In this document: positions 39,733 through 50,745 of the stretch, in pieces | Position numbering within the stretch: the stretch's first letter is position 1 | How the letters are laid out: every line of letters begins with the position of its first letter | Source of the DNA: Gymnothorax reevesii | Taxonomy: Eukaryota; Chordata; Actinopteri; Anguilliformes; Muraenidae | DNA length: 64,000 nt | Direction of reading: 5' to 3' | NCBI GenBank assembly: GCA_029721435.1 | Contig: CM056583.1 | Span: forward strand, 79,178,620 to 79,242,619 | The notes under the pieces: model-generated | The model's database searches: none | What the model saw: only the letters and a program-made list of their open reading frames with translations | Told to the model about the DNA's origin: nothing | Position numbers and translations under genes: made by a program

Positions 39733-41848
39733 CTGAGCTGAGGCCAGGACTGTGACTGAATTCCTCTAAAGCATCAACCCTCCTCTTCATGGGCAGTCCA
39801 GTGCTGGCAAGCGCTACATCACCAGGCAGCACACCTGAGGGCACTGGCCGGCAACAGCAGTCCAGACATTACCTGTTATACCTGTGCTCAACTGTCTGTC
39901 CTCCTCTTGGAGGTTCCGTCCTCACCTGTCCTGTCCAGGGTTCCGTCACCATCATTACCGTACTGCTGCTAAAAAAAATTTCAGTTGTATTTCAAGTCTG
40001 TCTCCGGATTCCTGGTCTGGACTATAACAGCACGTTACATTATTTAAAAGTTGTACATTTTCTTAAAACCAAAATAAGGGCTCATATATCAGAATCATTT
40101 TCTTACAGTTTTTATTCTCTTCTATGACATTTATCAAACTAACATTTTTCACAGAATGAAAGTATAAGGTATTCTTTGGTTCATGTCTAGTCCAAAATAC
40201 TCAGATTTGCCATTGCCCAGAAATGATTTAAATTCAAATTACAGCGGGAGGGATAGAAAATTAGGTTTAAAACTGAAGGCAAAGATGGGATTTGATGTTC
40301 TATCCCCAATGATGAGAACAAATGTTTGAGCCACTAGACCGTATAATCCCTACATTCATCCCTCGATAAATACCAAATCTGGCTGTGGTAACCCATCTGC
40401 CATTCTTAAAATAAACCACAAAGGTATTCCCATTGGCAAAGCTTTGTGAGGCCAGTTTCAATGGTTTTGTTGAGGCGAAAGGCTCAGGCTATGCCCACAA
40501 GAATCTGTGGACATACTAATGTTTCGCAGTTAAGGAATTGACTTTGTCAAAGCATAACAGAAAATGGATCAGTGTGAAGTCTTTACTGTTCTAAATATAA
40601 AAAATGAACAATGAGTGGATACTGTGAGTTGGGTGCATCACCTTGTCTTTGCATAGATCTGTGTTAAAGTCATAGGCTCATTTAACACAACCCTGTAAGA
40701 CAATGCTGGTTTCCAAAACAAACAAAAAAAAAGCCACCAAATTCAAAATATTGAAAATTAGCCATAAGCTGTTGAAAACTAAATCATAACAATATAATTG
40801 TGGCCAGTCTTGCACTAAAAATTAGGTCTTGATGTTTCATAGTTCTGTAAGAAATTGGCTGGGAGGTTGTTTCAACCATTTTGGAGAACTTGCAATAATT
40901 CTTCCGCAGACTGACTGTCTCGCTAGAGTCTCGGCAGGTAATTCCAGACGGGCTCGACAGTGCTTAGATCAGAGCCCTGTGGAGGCTATACCATCTGTCA
41001 CTTTAATAAAATACAAAAATCTGCAACATTACTTTTTTAAGTTAATGTCTGCAAATCCCAGTTGTGCTCAGTTCTTTAGAGAAACACGCAGAAAGCAAAA
41101 ATAAGGAAGCTAAGAGCAAGGGCTGTGCATGGCAGTGCATTAGCTCAGTTGCACTCGACTGTCTGTGATACTAAGGTCTCAGACACAGGAGAGATATTTT
41201 TGCTGATTAACAGTTGAGGTAAAAGCTGAACTGTGATGTATGTAAAAATCATACTGCTTAATTCTATTAAGCAGATGGAGAAGAATGTGACAGAATAAGA
41301 AATTATAATGCCCGCTATGCATGGAAGTTTTATGTTTGTATAAAATAAGTGCGTGAATATTTGACCAAATATTGACCCAAAGTTGCAACGTTTTCCAGTC
41401 TTTCAAATGGCGTGCATTCTTCCTCTGATTTCCCTTCATGAACATAATCCAATTTGGGAACAGGGAGGAAAAGATTGTGTACCAAAGAGAGGGTCGGCTA
41501 TAATCTTTTTCTTTTTTTTTTTTCAGAGGTTTGCACTGACTACGTCATCTTGTCAAAGTTCACTTTATTATTGAATGTGTATGTATGTCCTAAGGCTTTA
41601 TAACTGAGAGAGTTGGTTATGGTTTTAAACATTTTTCTTAATCTCCACATTTAATTCAGTCCAGACATTTTCCCCAGGGCTCTTACAACAGTGTTAAACA
41701 TAAACTGAACCGGTGACATTACATTGTCAGTAATGAAAAACAACACACCTTGTAGAGAACTTTAGTCTGGACATAGTCAAAATATTTTTTGACCAGCACA
41801 TTTCAAATGCAAGTACAATGAAGTCTGAAGTGGTTGATATTTTCAAAA

Positions 41849-41905
41849 GCACAGTTTGACAAGTTCAATTAAGTAGTTGCTGAACTTGCCAAACTGTTGC
41901 TGTGC
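41849..41905. repeat. Short hairpin
   Basis: GCACAGTTTGACAAGTTCA pairs with TGAACTTGCCAAACTG-TTGCTGTGC across a loop of about 13 bases. The stem has few mismatches and one small bulge. It may be a fold-back relic or a small-RNA-like hairpin. Confidence 0.7.
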
Positions 41906-42345
41906 AAAATAAAAAACAAGTCTTAACAGTTGAAAGTGTTTGAGTAAATCCATGACAGAGCTTAATTACATCCAGCCCTCTGACATTTTCAAAGGGGCAC
42001 ATGTTATCTGATATCCAAAAACGAAATGGCTGAAACTAGCATGTCTTCAAGACACAGTATTTCATGCAGAAATAATCTTTCCTTAATATCATCGTATGGT
42101 ACAACAGTCACTGGGTTCCATTTACTTAAAAAATGTGTTTTTGTTTTTAATGAAAAATGCAGAGTAAAGTGTCAAACAGGATACAGTGCTCGTGTACGCT
42201 GTACATTTTGTGGTCTACTTTAAAATTCATTTGCTAATTTTGTACACCATACCATTGAATACCACAAGTATTCAAACATGATTGAAAGTTTATTGTATCA
42301 TAGTAAGCATGGAGGCGGAGTGAGTCAACAAGCCACCAGTTTAAA

Positions 42346-42365
42346 ATAATAATAATAATAATAAT
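42346..42365. repeat. (AAT)n microsatellite
   Basis: About seven AAT units. Confidence 0.85.
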
Positions 42366-44244
42366 ATAAACCAAAATGTGGTACTTCAAAAAAAGGAAGT
42401 GAAAATACCAGGCCTTTATATACTGTCTGCTTATTTTTGCCAGGATCACCACAGTCCAAGCCTACATCTGTAGATGTCCATGGATGAATGACTGAGTGAC
42501 AGATGCCATCCCACCATTGGTTGGCAGGCCAAGTGTACTTTCCCCATCGGCCATCGCCCATTCCCGCTATTCCACACACCGACCATCAACGGTGCAGCCA
42601 CCAGTTATGACTAGTCTTCTTGAATGTCAAGTGCCTGAAAACTTTTTATAGAGACTGAGCCGTCCACAGACAAATAAGGCGGCTGTTCAAGGACATCAAG
42701 ATTATGCAGCATAAGTTTAAAAGGGGGAACAAATATGTGAAAAGACCTTGACAGTCATAAAATAGAAAGAAAATGTCAAACCCTGTCATGGAAGAGTATC
42801 AACACAGTATCTTAATGGCTGATTAGACCATTTTATCCACAAGGTCTCTTTAAGCCATTCGTGGTTGTTTCTCAAATAAGTGTAGAGGCCCAAAGAGGTC
42901 ATCTAACGACGACACTCACCGGTTAACTGCGGACACCCATCTAATGACCACGTAAGTATGAGATGGAGGCCTTCTTTTGCAGTGAAGATTACTACTGGAA
43001 GCTAGCGCCACTATAACACTGGGAATAATGGAGACTGGTATGTCCATTGTTCATTATAATAAATTCCGGTTCATTAGTGATAATGGCATCGTAAATTGTG
43101 CGTTCTTCCTGGATGGCAAGAGATTCTCTTGTGCAATAATGCATGACAAGTGAGTGATCATACATATTCTCCTATTCTCTTTCATCAAAGCCTTCAGTAT
43201 GCAGTGTGCGTGCTGATGTCAGAGTCTCCACATGACAAGGGGAGGCTGAGGGAGTGTGAGAGATTTGCTGCTTCTAAAAGCTTGCACCAGACGACTGATG
43301 GTGACGAAAGATGAAATGTGTGCATGCCTTATAAATCTCTGGCTCACTTGCCAGCTCACTAACCAGAGGTATTTTAGTTGATGGAAACGGCAAAACAATC
43401 CCTCCACAGCCCCACTTACAGTATATATCAGTCCCATGGTATTGGGACATAAATAAACATTATTCAGCACCGTTAATCATAAATGGTCCAACAGATAATA
43501 TAAAATGCAAGTCAAGCCTTAGAAGAAATGGTGTCATATATAATATTGCGTTCTTGTGTTAGCATCGATCCAATCCCTGACGCCTTAGCCACAATCAGGG
43601 TACAAATCTCATATTTTTCATGTTACATAAATGATTCTAATGCATATATTGATATATGTGGAAAGTTACATATTCTTTTTGCAGAAATTATTGAGATCTC
43701 AGTGTCCTGAAAATTTCAAGGGAAAACATTGAATGGTTTTTTTTTCTACAGCATTTTGAAATTTTGATAATGTTCCTTTACTGCATGTTACAAATTTTCA
43801 GTTCAAATGAAGTTAAGATTTAGAAAAACTTTGTTATAGATAATATGTTCAAATCTATATTTTATTTGTAATACTGTTGTTTGCTTTCAGAAAATAGCCT
43901 CAAATTACGAACTATAAACCATCCATTGTCAACATTAATCGACGTTGATTGATATCCTTTTGTTACTTTTTTTAATTAAAATTTAGTACTTGCTTATTTT
44001 GATGTAATAATATTCCAATTAATGAGTCAACCTATTCGCAATTTGTCTTTAAAGGTAACTTATACTTAGTTGACTGCTAGAGTGTAATTTTATGCAAATG
44101 AGTCATATTTTCAGCCATGTTCAGCCAAATTGGTTCGCAATGCAATGTAAAAAAAAAAATTGTCTCGTCCGTACCCCTATGTATTTCTCATACAATTCTA
44201 ATGAAAAAGCAAAATTATAAATATGTAATATTTGTTACACCTAA

Positions 44245-44317
44245 GTCAGGGGTGGGCAACTCTGGTCCTGGAGGGCCGGTGTGTATACAGGTTTTTATTT
44301 CTATCAATTACTCTCAC
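44245..44317. repeat. Fragment of a common fish interspersed repeat
   Basis: It contains GGGGTGGGCAACTCTGG and CCTGGAGGGCCGGTGTGTAT followed by AGGTTTTTATT. This sequence is found at the ends of many teleost non-autonomous elements. The Harbinger element at 44321 is inserted at its right side. Confidence 0.65.
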
Positions 44318-44320
44318 TAA

Positions 44321-45785
44321 GGAGCCTATCCTCCCATGCGCGTAAAAAAGAGTGTAGCTACACGCTTTTCAGCCTACGCGTATTCTCCCCTTAAGTCTGT
44401 GCATTATGCGCCCCGAAGGCAGTTATGCACTTGAGGCGGAGCAAGGCCAAAATCGGTGCGTTTCCGGGCGTTTCTCAGGCAAATAACACTTACGCGTATT
44501 CTCCCGCTGGCTTACACGCTTTTTCTGTTAAGCGCTTTTGAGGGCTGTATTAAGGTCAAGTGCAAGCATAACGCAAAATGGAATATTGCATTTGATGTCT
44601 GTTATAGGCCGAATTTCAACGTTAATTTTGTTTTATTTAACATGGTAAAGGTTGAGATATTCAATATTCGATTGTTCATCCTTATTTCTAAACTACATTT
44701 CTCATTACCGTAATAAATTATCAAACAAAATCATCATATGATATTACCCAACAGCCTGTTCTCCAATAAGTTCAATTACAAACGCATTACAAACAATTAC
44801 AAACATACCGGTGGTCATCAAGGTCACAACTGCGCTGTCGGCCCTGGCATCTGGGTCGTTCCAGAGAGTGGCTGGTGATGTCATGCACATATCACAGGCG
44901 TCTGTGTCAAGGTGTCTGACACAGTTGGTTGACGCTATGCTGCACCATGTCAGCCACTTTAAAGTTCCCTGAAACACCAACTGAAAGACGGAGAGTTAAG
45001 GGGGGGTTCTACTGGGTCGCCAGGTTCCTCAGTATTGTGGGAGCCATTGCAATCAGAACCCCTTCCACTAATAAGAATATGTACAGAGACCGCAGACGTT
45101 GGCACAGCATTAATGGTCAGATTGTGTGCGATCATCATACGCGCATATTAAGCATCTGCGCCAAATTCCCTGGCTCGGCCCATGACGCCTGTTTACTGCG
45201 CAACTGCTTGAAATGCCAAAAAATACAAAAAATATTTGAAACCATGTTAAGCTTGTTTCCAGTATCTATCACAGTGATACTTTCAGTATAGGCAAATAAA
45301 TATGACCATTTTACGTAACCCTCCTTCATCCATATCCACTCCAAGTTATTCTCTGTGCACTTCCACTGCAGAAAGAGTGGATGCCAACTCCTCCTCCAGT
45401 GCAGTGAAATGCACCGGGGACGATGGTTGCTCACCACCTGTTGCGTGCACACTTCTCCAGTGTGCAGGGAGCCTGTTAAAATTCGGCCAATAACCGACAT
45501 CAAACGCAATATTCCATTTCGCCTTATGTTGGCGCTTGACCTGAATACAGCCCTCAAAAGCGCTTAACAGAAAAAGCGTGTAAGCCAGGGGGAGAATACG
45601 CGTAAGTGTTATTAGCCTGAGAAACGCCCGGAAACGCCTCGATTTTGGCCTTGCTCCCCCCCAAGCGCGTAACTGCCTTCAGGGCGCGTAATGCTCAGAC
45701 TTAAGTCGAGGGGAGAATATGCGTAAGCTGAAAAGTGCGTAGCTACGCGCTTTTTTCGACTTACGCGCATGGGAGAATAGACCCC
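44321..45785 (+). mobile_element. PIF/Harbinger DNA transposon with about 300-bp inverted repeats
   Basis: The terminal inverted repeats are 44321-44620 and 45473-45785. They are highly similar, start GGAGCCTATCCTCCC and GGGGTCTATTCTCCC respectively, and are flanked by TAA target duplications at 44318-44320 and 45786-45788. The centre holds transposase pieces in shifting plus-strand frames: TALSALASGSFQRVAGDV and VSRCLTQLVDAM, then WHSINGQIVCDHH and CAKFPGSAHDACLLRN. These are Harbinger-family blocks. The gene is shortened and frameshifted, so the element is inactive. Its 1465 bp is well under an autonomous length. Confidence 0.9.
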
Positions 45786-45788
45786 TAA

Positions 45789-47000
45789 ATGCGGATGCAT
45801 AATATTTTTTTTTTTTCAGTTGAAGGAGGCATCATACTTCCAGAAAATATAAACATTATTGTTGTACAATCAATTTCATTTTCTCCTGTAAATACAAATT
45901 AGTCTGCACCCTGATTGAGACTAAGGTGTCAGTAACTCATAGCGGGTCGTCCAAACATCTTAGAATAGTCCTCTACAACAAGGTTTACACCGGAAGTTTT
46001 GTAAAGTGGAACGATACAAGGAATCTTCAGTACACCACAGCAGATCTGTACAAACTACTGTCTCTAATCAGCTTTAAATTACTTAGAACCTGTTTTCTTG
46101 GCTCCATTTTGCAGACCTTCAATGCATGCGACCCATGAAACACTTCTCAGTCAGGTATAGACAACTATGATGCATTGCTGTTCATTTTTGAAAGTATTCA
46201 AAACACGTATTGAAATTTTTACGGGGAATTCATTTGAAATATTCTCTTCACGTACTCCAGTAATGTTGTAGAGCAGCTTTCAGAAGCGTATAATCTCTGC
46301 TGAAATGGAGTCCATGAAATTTCTGGTATCACTGCGTGTCATTGTGAGGTCTACTAACTGTGGAAAATTCAGGAAGTTCATTGTTGTTGCTGTTACACTT
46401 CAGTGTTCCTCTCTATAGCACCACACACTCAGTGGCTCTGTTTAATGCTTATGCCCCAGAGACTTCATCAAAACTCCACGCAAGGGGGCTTGTTCAGTTG
46501 CACTCAAACCTGAAGGGGGAAGGAAAATTTCAACAGCACATTGCCGCTAGCAGTAAACTCTGTCAGGTAGCAACTGGTGGCAAAATAAAGTAATTTTCGA
46601 ACTATATTATTATCAGCTGTTATCTTTAATATGTGAAAAAAAAATATGCACAGTTTTGAAAAGGCAGTACATTTTAGCAGCAGCGTAAGAAATAGCAAAC
46701 TGTACTTGACCTGAAACTTGAATGGCGCAACACAGCCAGGGAGGCCTGCCTGGCGCCTGCTGAGTTTTGCACTTAAACATTCCTGTATAGTAATGAGAGC
46801 ATAGCTCTTTCCTAGAATTCATTCAGTCAAAAGCAGAAGGGGCCCTCACATACATTCCACTGTATAATGCTGACCCCCCCTCCCTTCACAGTACTTAGAG
46901 AAAGAAAAAAATCTTTCACCATTACATTGGCCTCCTTTCCTCCTCAGCTCTTTCACACTGTTCGACTGAAAAATTTCCAGCATCTATACATTGATAGGCC
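45789..47000. other. Upstream intergenic sequence
   Basis: No gene or clear repeat is recognised. Open frames here are short and unlike known proteins. Confidence 0.5.
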
Positions 47001-47632
47001 AAAACATTATGATCACTCACAGACAGAGGGATAATGCTTTATGTCTTGGAACAATAGAGCAAGTCAAGTTTTGTGCGCAGATCTGAGTCGGTAAGCAAAC
47101 TATGTCCTCGTATCCGACGTGTGCAGTGCGGGAGAAATGGAACCAATGTGATTATGACAAATCAGAGCATCTCTGAAATGATAAGGCTCGTGGGATGCTT
47201 GTGGTCAGCAGCAGTAAATACAAGCTGACAATCGTCAAAAGACAGACAAGCCGCAAACTGGTGACAGGATATTGAGCGCCTTAGGCTCCTCGATATGGGA
47301 AGGCAACAAACGCCATCCCGTCTGGTCCAAATCAACAAAAGGCCCATCGTGGCATAAGTCACGGAAGGTAACGATGATGGCCCCTGGGAGAATGTGTCCC
47401 ACAGTGTATCACATTCTACTGCATATGGGGCTTTGTGGCTACAGACCACACACAATGCCTATTCTGACCCCTGTCCTCAGTCCTGAGTACCCATAATGAG
47501 CATTCAAGTGTCAGAACTACACCTTGGAGCAGTGTAGGAAGTTTACTTGGTCCAAAGTATCCCGTTTTCTTTTATGTCATGTACATCGACCAATTATATG
47601 TGTGCCATTTACCTGGGGAGTAGAGCTTAAAC
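47001..47632 (+). mobile_element. Truncated Tc1-like transposon relic
   Basis: The left end ATTGATAGGCCAAAACATTATGATCACT is a diverged copy of the same terminus seen at 1216. The plus strand then follows the same transposase gene through CTGCATATGGGGCT, TGACCCCTGTCC and CGTTTTCTTTTA blocks, and stops near TTTACCTGGGG. The 3' half is missing. It is more decayed than the copy at 1216. Confidence 0.75.
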
Positions 47633-49050
47633 CAGAAGTCAGTGAAAATGCAAAGGGGAGAAAATTTCAGTTGTCTGATCATGTGGGCATTGACAATTTC
47701 AAAGCATCAAACCAGCGATTTAATTGAATATCTCATCAGTTACCAAATGATGCTTTGTTAATACTATAAAGCTATATTTTGTAATTAGTTCGAACACTCA
47801 AAAGCCCTTGAGGGGGTGGGATGGTGATGGGTTGTTTTGCCACTCTGCTTGCGATAATAAAGTGAATGTATCACTATACAGCTGCAACTACCAACAAATT
47901 TGACTCGAATGAACGCAAAATGGTAAAACTGAGATTGTGGAGACTTGGATCGACTGTATTGATACAACTTTGGACAAATGATGATACTGGTTATCATTCT
48001 GGTTTAAATACCTGTCACATGGCTATCAAAGAATAACCAGGTCACGAGATGCAGCTGATGGTGGGAAAACACGCAACACATAAAACAAGACTATGCACAA
48101 CCTAGTACACGGCTGAGCCGCCAAGTGCTGTATGAGAGTGTGGGCCCAAGAAAAGGGTGCTAAATGAGGCAAAGCTCATGCAATTATATGAAGTGCAAGT
48201 TTCGTAATGAGCTGGAGCTCATAAATTATTTACAAAGTAGGTGGGGAGAGTGAGAGTGTGAAAGAGTGAGTGAGTGAGGTAGTGGGAGTGAGAGAGAGTA
48301 AGGGAGTGGGAGGTAGGCGGAGTCTTGAGTAAGGAAAACATCAAAGCAAGTGGAATAGACAAAGAGCAAGAGTAAGGGTAGCTACAGGTTACTTTACACC
48401 TCTGATGATTGTGTATCCCATTGTACCTGTCTTCTCTCGTATCGGTCGCGAGATTCAATAGGAGGATTAAGGAAATGATTCTGGTACCGGCTACGAAATT
48501 CAAAAGGGAGGAATGTAACACATAGTACCAGTCTATCGAGGCAGAATCTCAACAATGTTCGGAATTTGTTTTTAATTCCCCTATTCAACGTTTGTTTTCA
48601 GTCCAGCACAGATTCTATTTTGTTTCTACATTTCTATTTTGTTTCGATTTCCTTGCAAATCTTAGTTTGTGATCTGGTTTGTTGAGCTAGTGCAAAGCCC
48701 TTAAAAAACGCACTGTTTGGAATGAGTCAATTGCGTGGCCTTTAGTAGCCAAATGCCACAAGCACTTTTCTGTAGAATCAATTCCCTTTCCGCACTCAAT
48801 ACAACTGGATATTTTCCTGAAAAAAAGTTTGTCCTAAATTGAATAAAATTGTTAAATTGGTGTGATAACAAACTCTAGCGAAAGCACTTGGTACGTGCCG
48901 TCTTTGTCTTTGTAGTGAAAGCAAATGGTTTGCGAGATCCGAGTGACTTGTGTAGCAACATTTATGCCCAGCAGGACTCAGGATTTGTACTGTACACAGT
49001 ATGTCAAGTGCTATCTGTCAGTGTCCTCTTTGCTAAACACAACTGCATTC
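47633..49050. other. Upstream intergenic sequence with a GAGT-rich tract
   Basis: No gene is recognised. It includes the low-complexity tract at 48245-48320. Confidence 0.5.
48245..48320. repeat. (GAGT)n low-complexity tract
   Basis: An imperfect GAGT/GAGA/GGGA repeat. Confidence 0.8.
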
Positions 49051-49052
49051 GG

Positions 49053-50745
49053 TGATCGCCAATTCCCAGCCAAGATGGAGGACAGAAGACTTCCAGGGCT
49101 GCATTGCGAAACTGGAGCACCACAGCCTAGGTTGCGCAAAAATGCAATTTGTTTCTCACTGGAAAAGAATCAAGCTGTAATATTTCACATGCAGGTAGGG
49201 GAAGAACCAGGGCACTAGACCACTAGACTGTTAATCATGCTGCAAACGTTATATGCTAAAGGATGATCGTGATCAGTGGTGGCTGGTGAACTGGCGATAG
49301 GAGAGGCTCAAAACAATCCCTTAAAATTAATGATTGGTCACACCCTATTTTCAATCATTCATTTAAATTACCATTACAGAAACTCCGAAAACTCTCTACA
49401 TTATCAGGTGTGGCCAGTTTTCATTTATAATGCATACCTATCAACTCTCACGCATTCGGTGTGAGTTTAAGTGGCATATTTATGTTCCTCTGCTGTAGTC
49501 AGTAATTTTTCAATCAAGCGTATGTTAGGGATTTTCGCGCGGAATTCAAGTCCTTGTGCACTGGAGGAGATGGAAGCAAAGGAATTGCATAAAGACATTT
49601 CAGATGATCTTATTTCATTTAAACGATCATGAAACACATACATTGCCTCCAATCCCTGAATAAAGAAAAGCGGGAGAAGTCCATATTCGTAATCGGTATG
49701 CGTAATAAATGAAAACAAGCCACATCTGATAATTTTGACAGTTTTCGGAATTTCTGTAATGGTACTTTAAATGAATGATTGAAAACAGGTCATGACCAAT
49801 CATTCATTTTAATTGCATTCCGGTGCAATTCCGGTGTGAAATTGACTTGGGGTGTATTGAAATATGATAATGAGTACTAACTTTTGTCGAATACCCCACC
49901 TCCGTACGCACACAACTTTTCGAAATAAATAAATTTTTAGCCGAAGCTCCCAACAAGCTTACAATGGCTGTGAATCGGGCATTGTGTTGCCATGCAAAGA
50001 AATCGCTATTTTTTTTTTCATCATTAGCGAGGCTCAAAGTAGCTCCACACTAGAATTCCGAGGGTCCTGACATTTAAAACGAGGCACTGAGAACTTTAAA
50101 AATGCACCGGTAGTGTATTAAAAAATACTATTAATGCAAACAGTACCTCGATGTAGTTTCCAGTCGCCTCCATCTTGAAACTCACAATAAGTCGATTGAC
50201 GAGCACAAACGAATAGATTGCAATCTGTTCCCCTATCCTTCCTATTTGTTTGTGCTCGTCAATCAAATTATCGTGACTTACCTAACATTGCTTTACATAA
50301 TGTTAGGTGAGACACTTCAAGCGCTATCTATGTTGGAAAGAGTTCACCAGCGGGCTTTGCGAGCGAAATAAATCGTGAGGATTTGCGGTCCTATCCTGTT
50401 TCACGGATTGCTAACTAACACTGGCTAGGTAGCTTATTAGCTGGCTAGCCAACATTTGAACGTAACATGGATACCAGAACTGATGGTAGGAATTGGAATT
50501 TCAGGCAAAATAATTTTACGGTATAAACAAAATATAGCAGTTGTGGCTTAATTAAGTCTGATAGTCTAGTTCCCTGCTTCATCCCCTACCTGCATGTGAA
50601 ATATTTCGGCTTGATTACTTTCCAGTGGGAACCAAATGGCATTTTTGTGCCACCTAGGTTGTGGTGCTTCAGTTTCGCAATGCAGTCCTGGCTACCGGAA
50701 GACTTTTCTCCTCCATCTTGGCTGGGAATTGGCCATCGTCAAATT
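49053..50745. mobile_element. 1.7-kb element with long inverted arms and nested inverted repeats
   Basis: The left arm (about 49053-49215) and right arm (about 50575-50745) are inverted copies. They share CCAATTCCCAGCCAAGATGG, GCATTGCGAAACTG, AGCACCACA and ATTTCACATGCAGGTAGGGG. Inside lie a second inverted pair (about 49322-49398 and 49735-49812, sharing TTTTCAATCATTCATTTAAA and CCATTACAGAAA) and a third hairpin (50180-50278). No transposase is recognised. It looks like fold-back elements inserted into one another. Confidence 0.75.
50180..50278. repeat. Long hairpin (stem about 37 bp)
   Basis: GATTGACGAGCACAAACGAA on the left pairs with its complement on the right. The stem extends about 37 bp with about five mismatches and a loop of about 25 bases. 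Confidence 0.8.

Larger units (their letters stand above)
39733..44238. other. Upstream intergenic sequence
   Basis: AT-rich DNA without a recognisable gene. It contains a hairpin at 41849-41905 and an (AAT)n run at 42346-42365. Confidence 0.5.
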
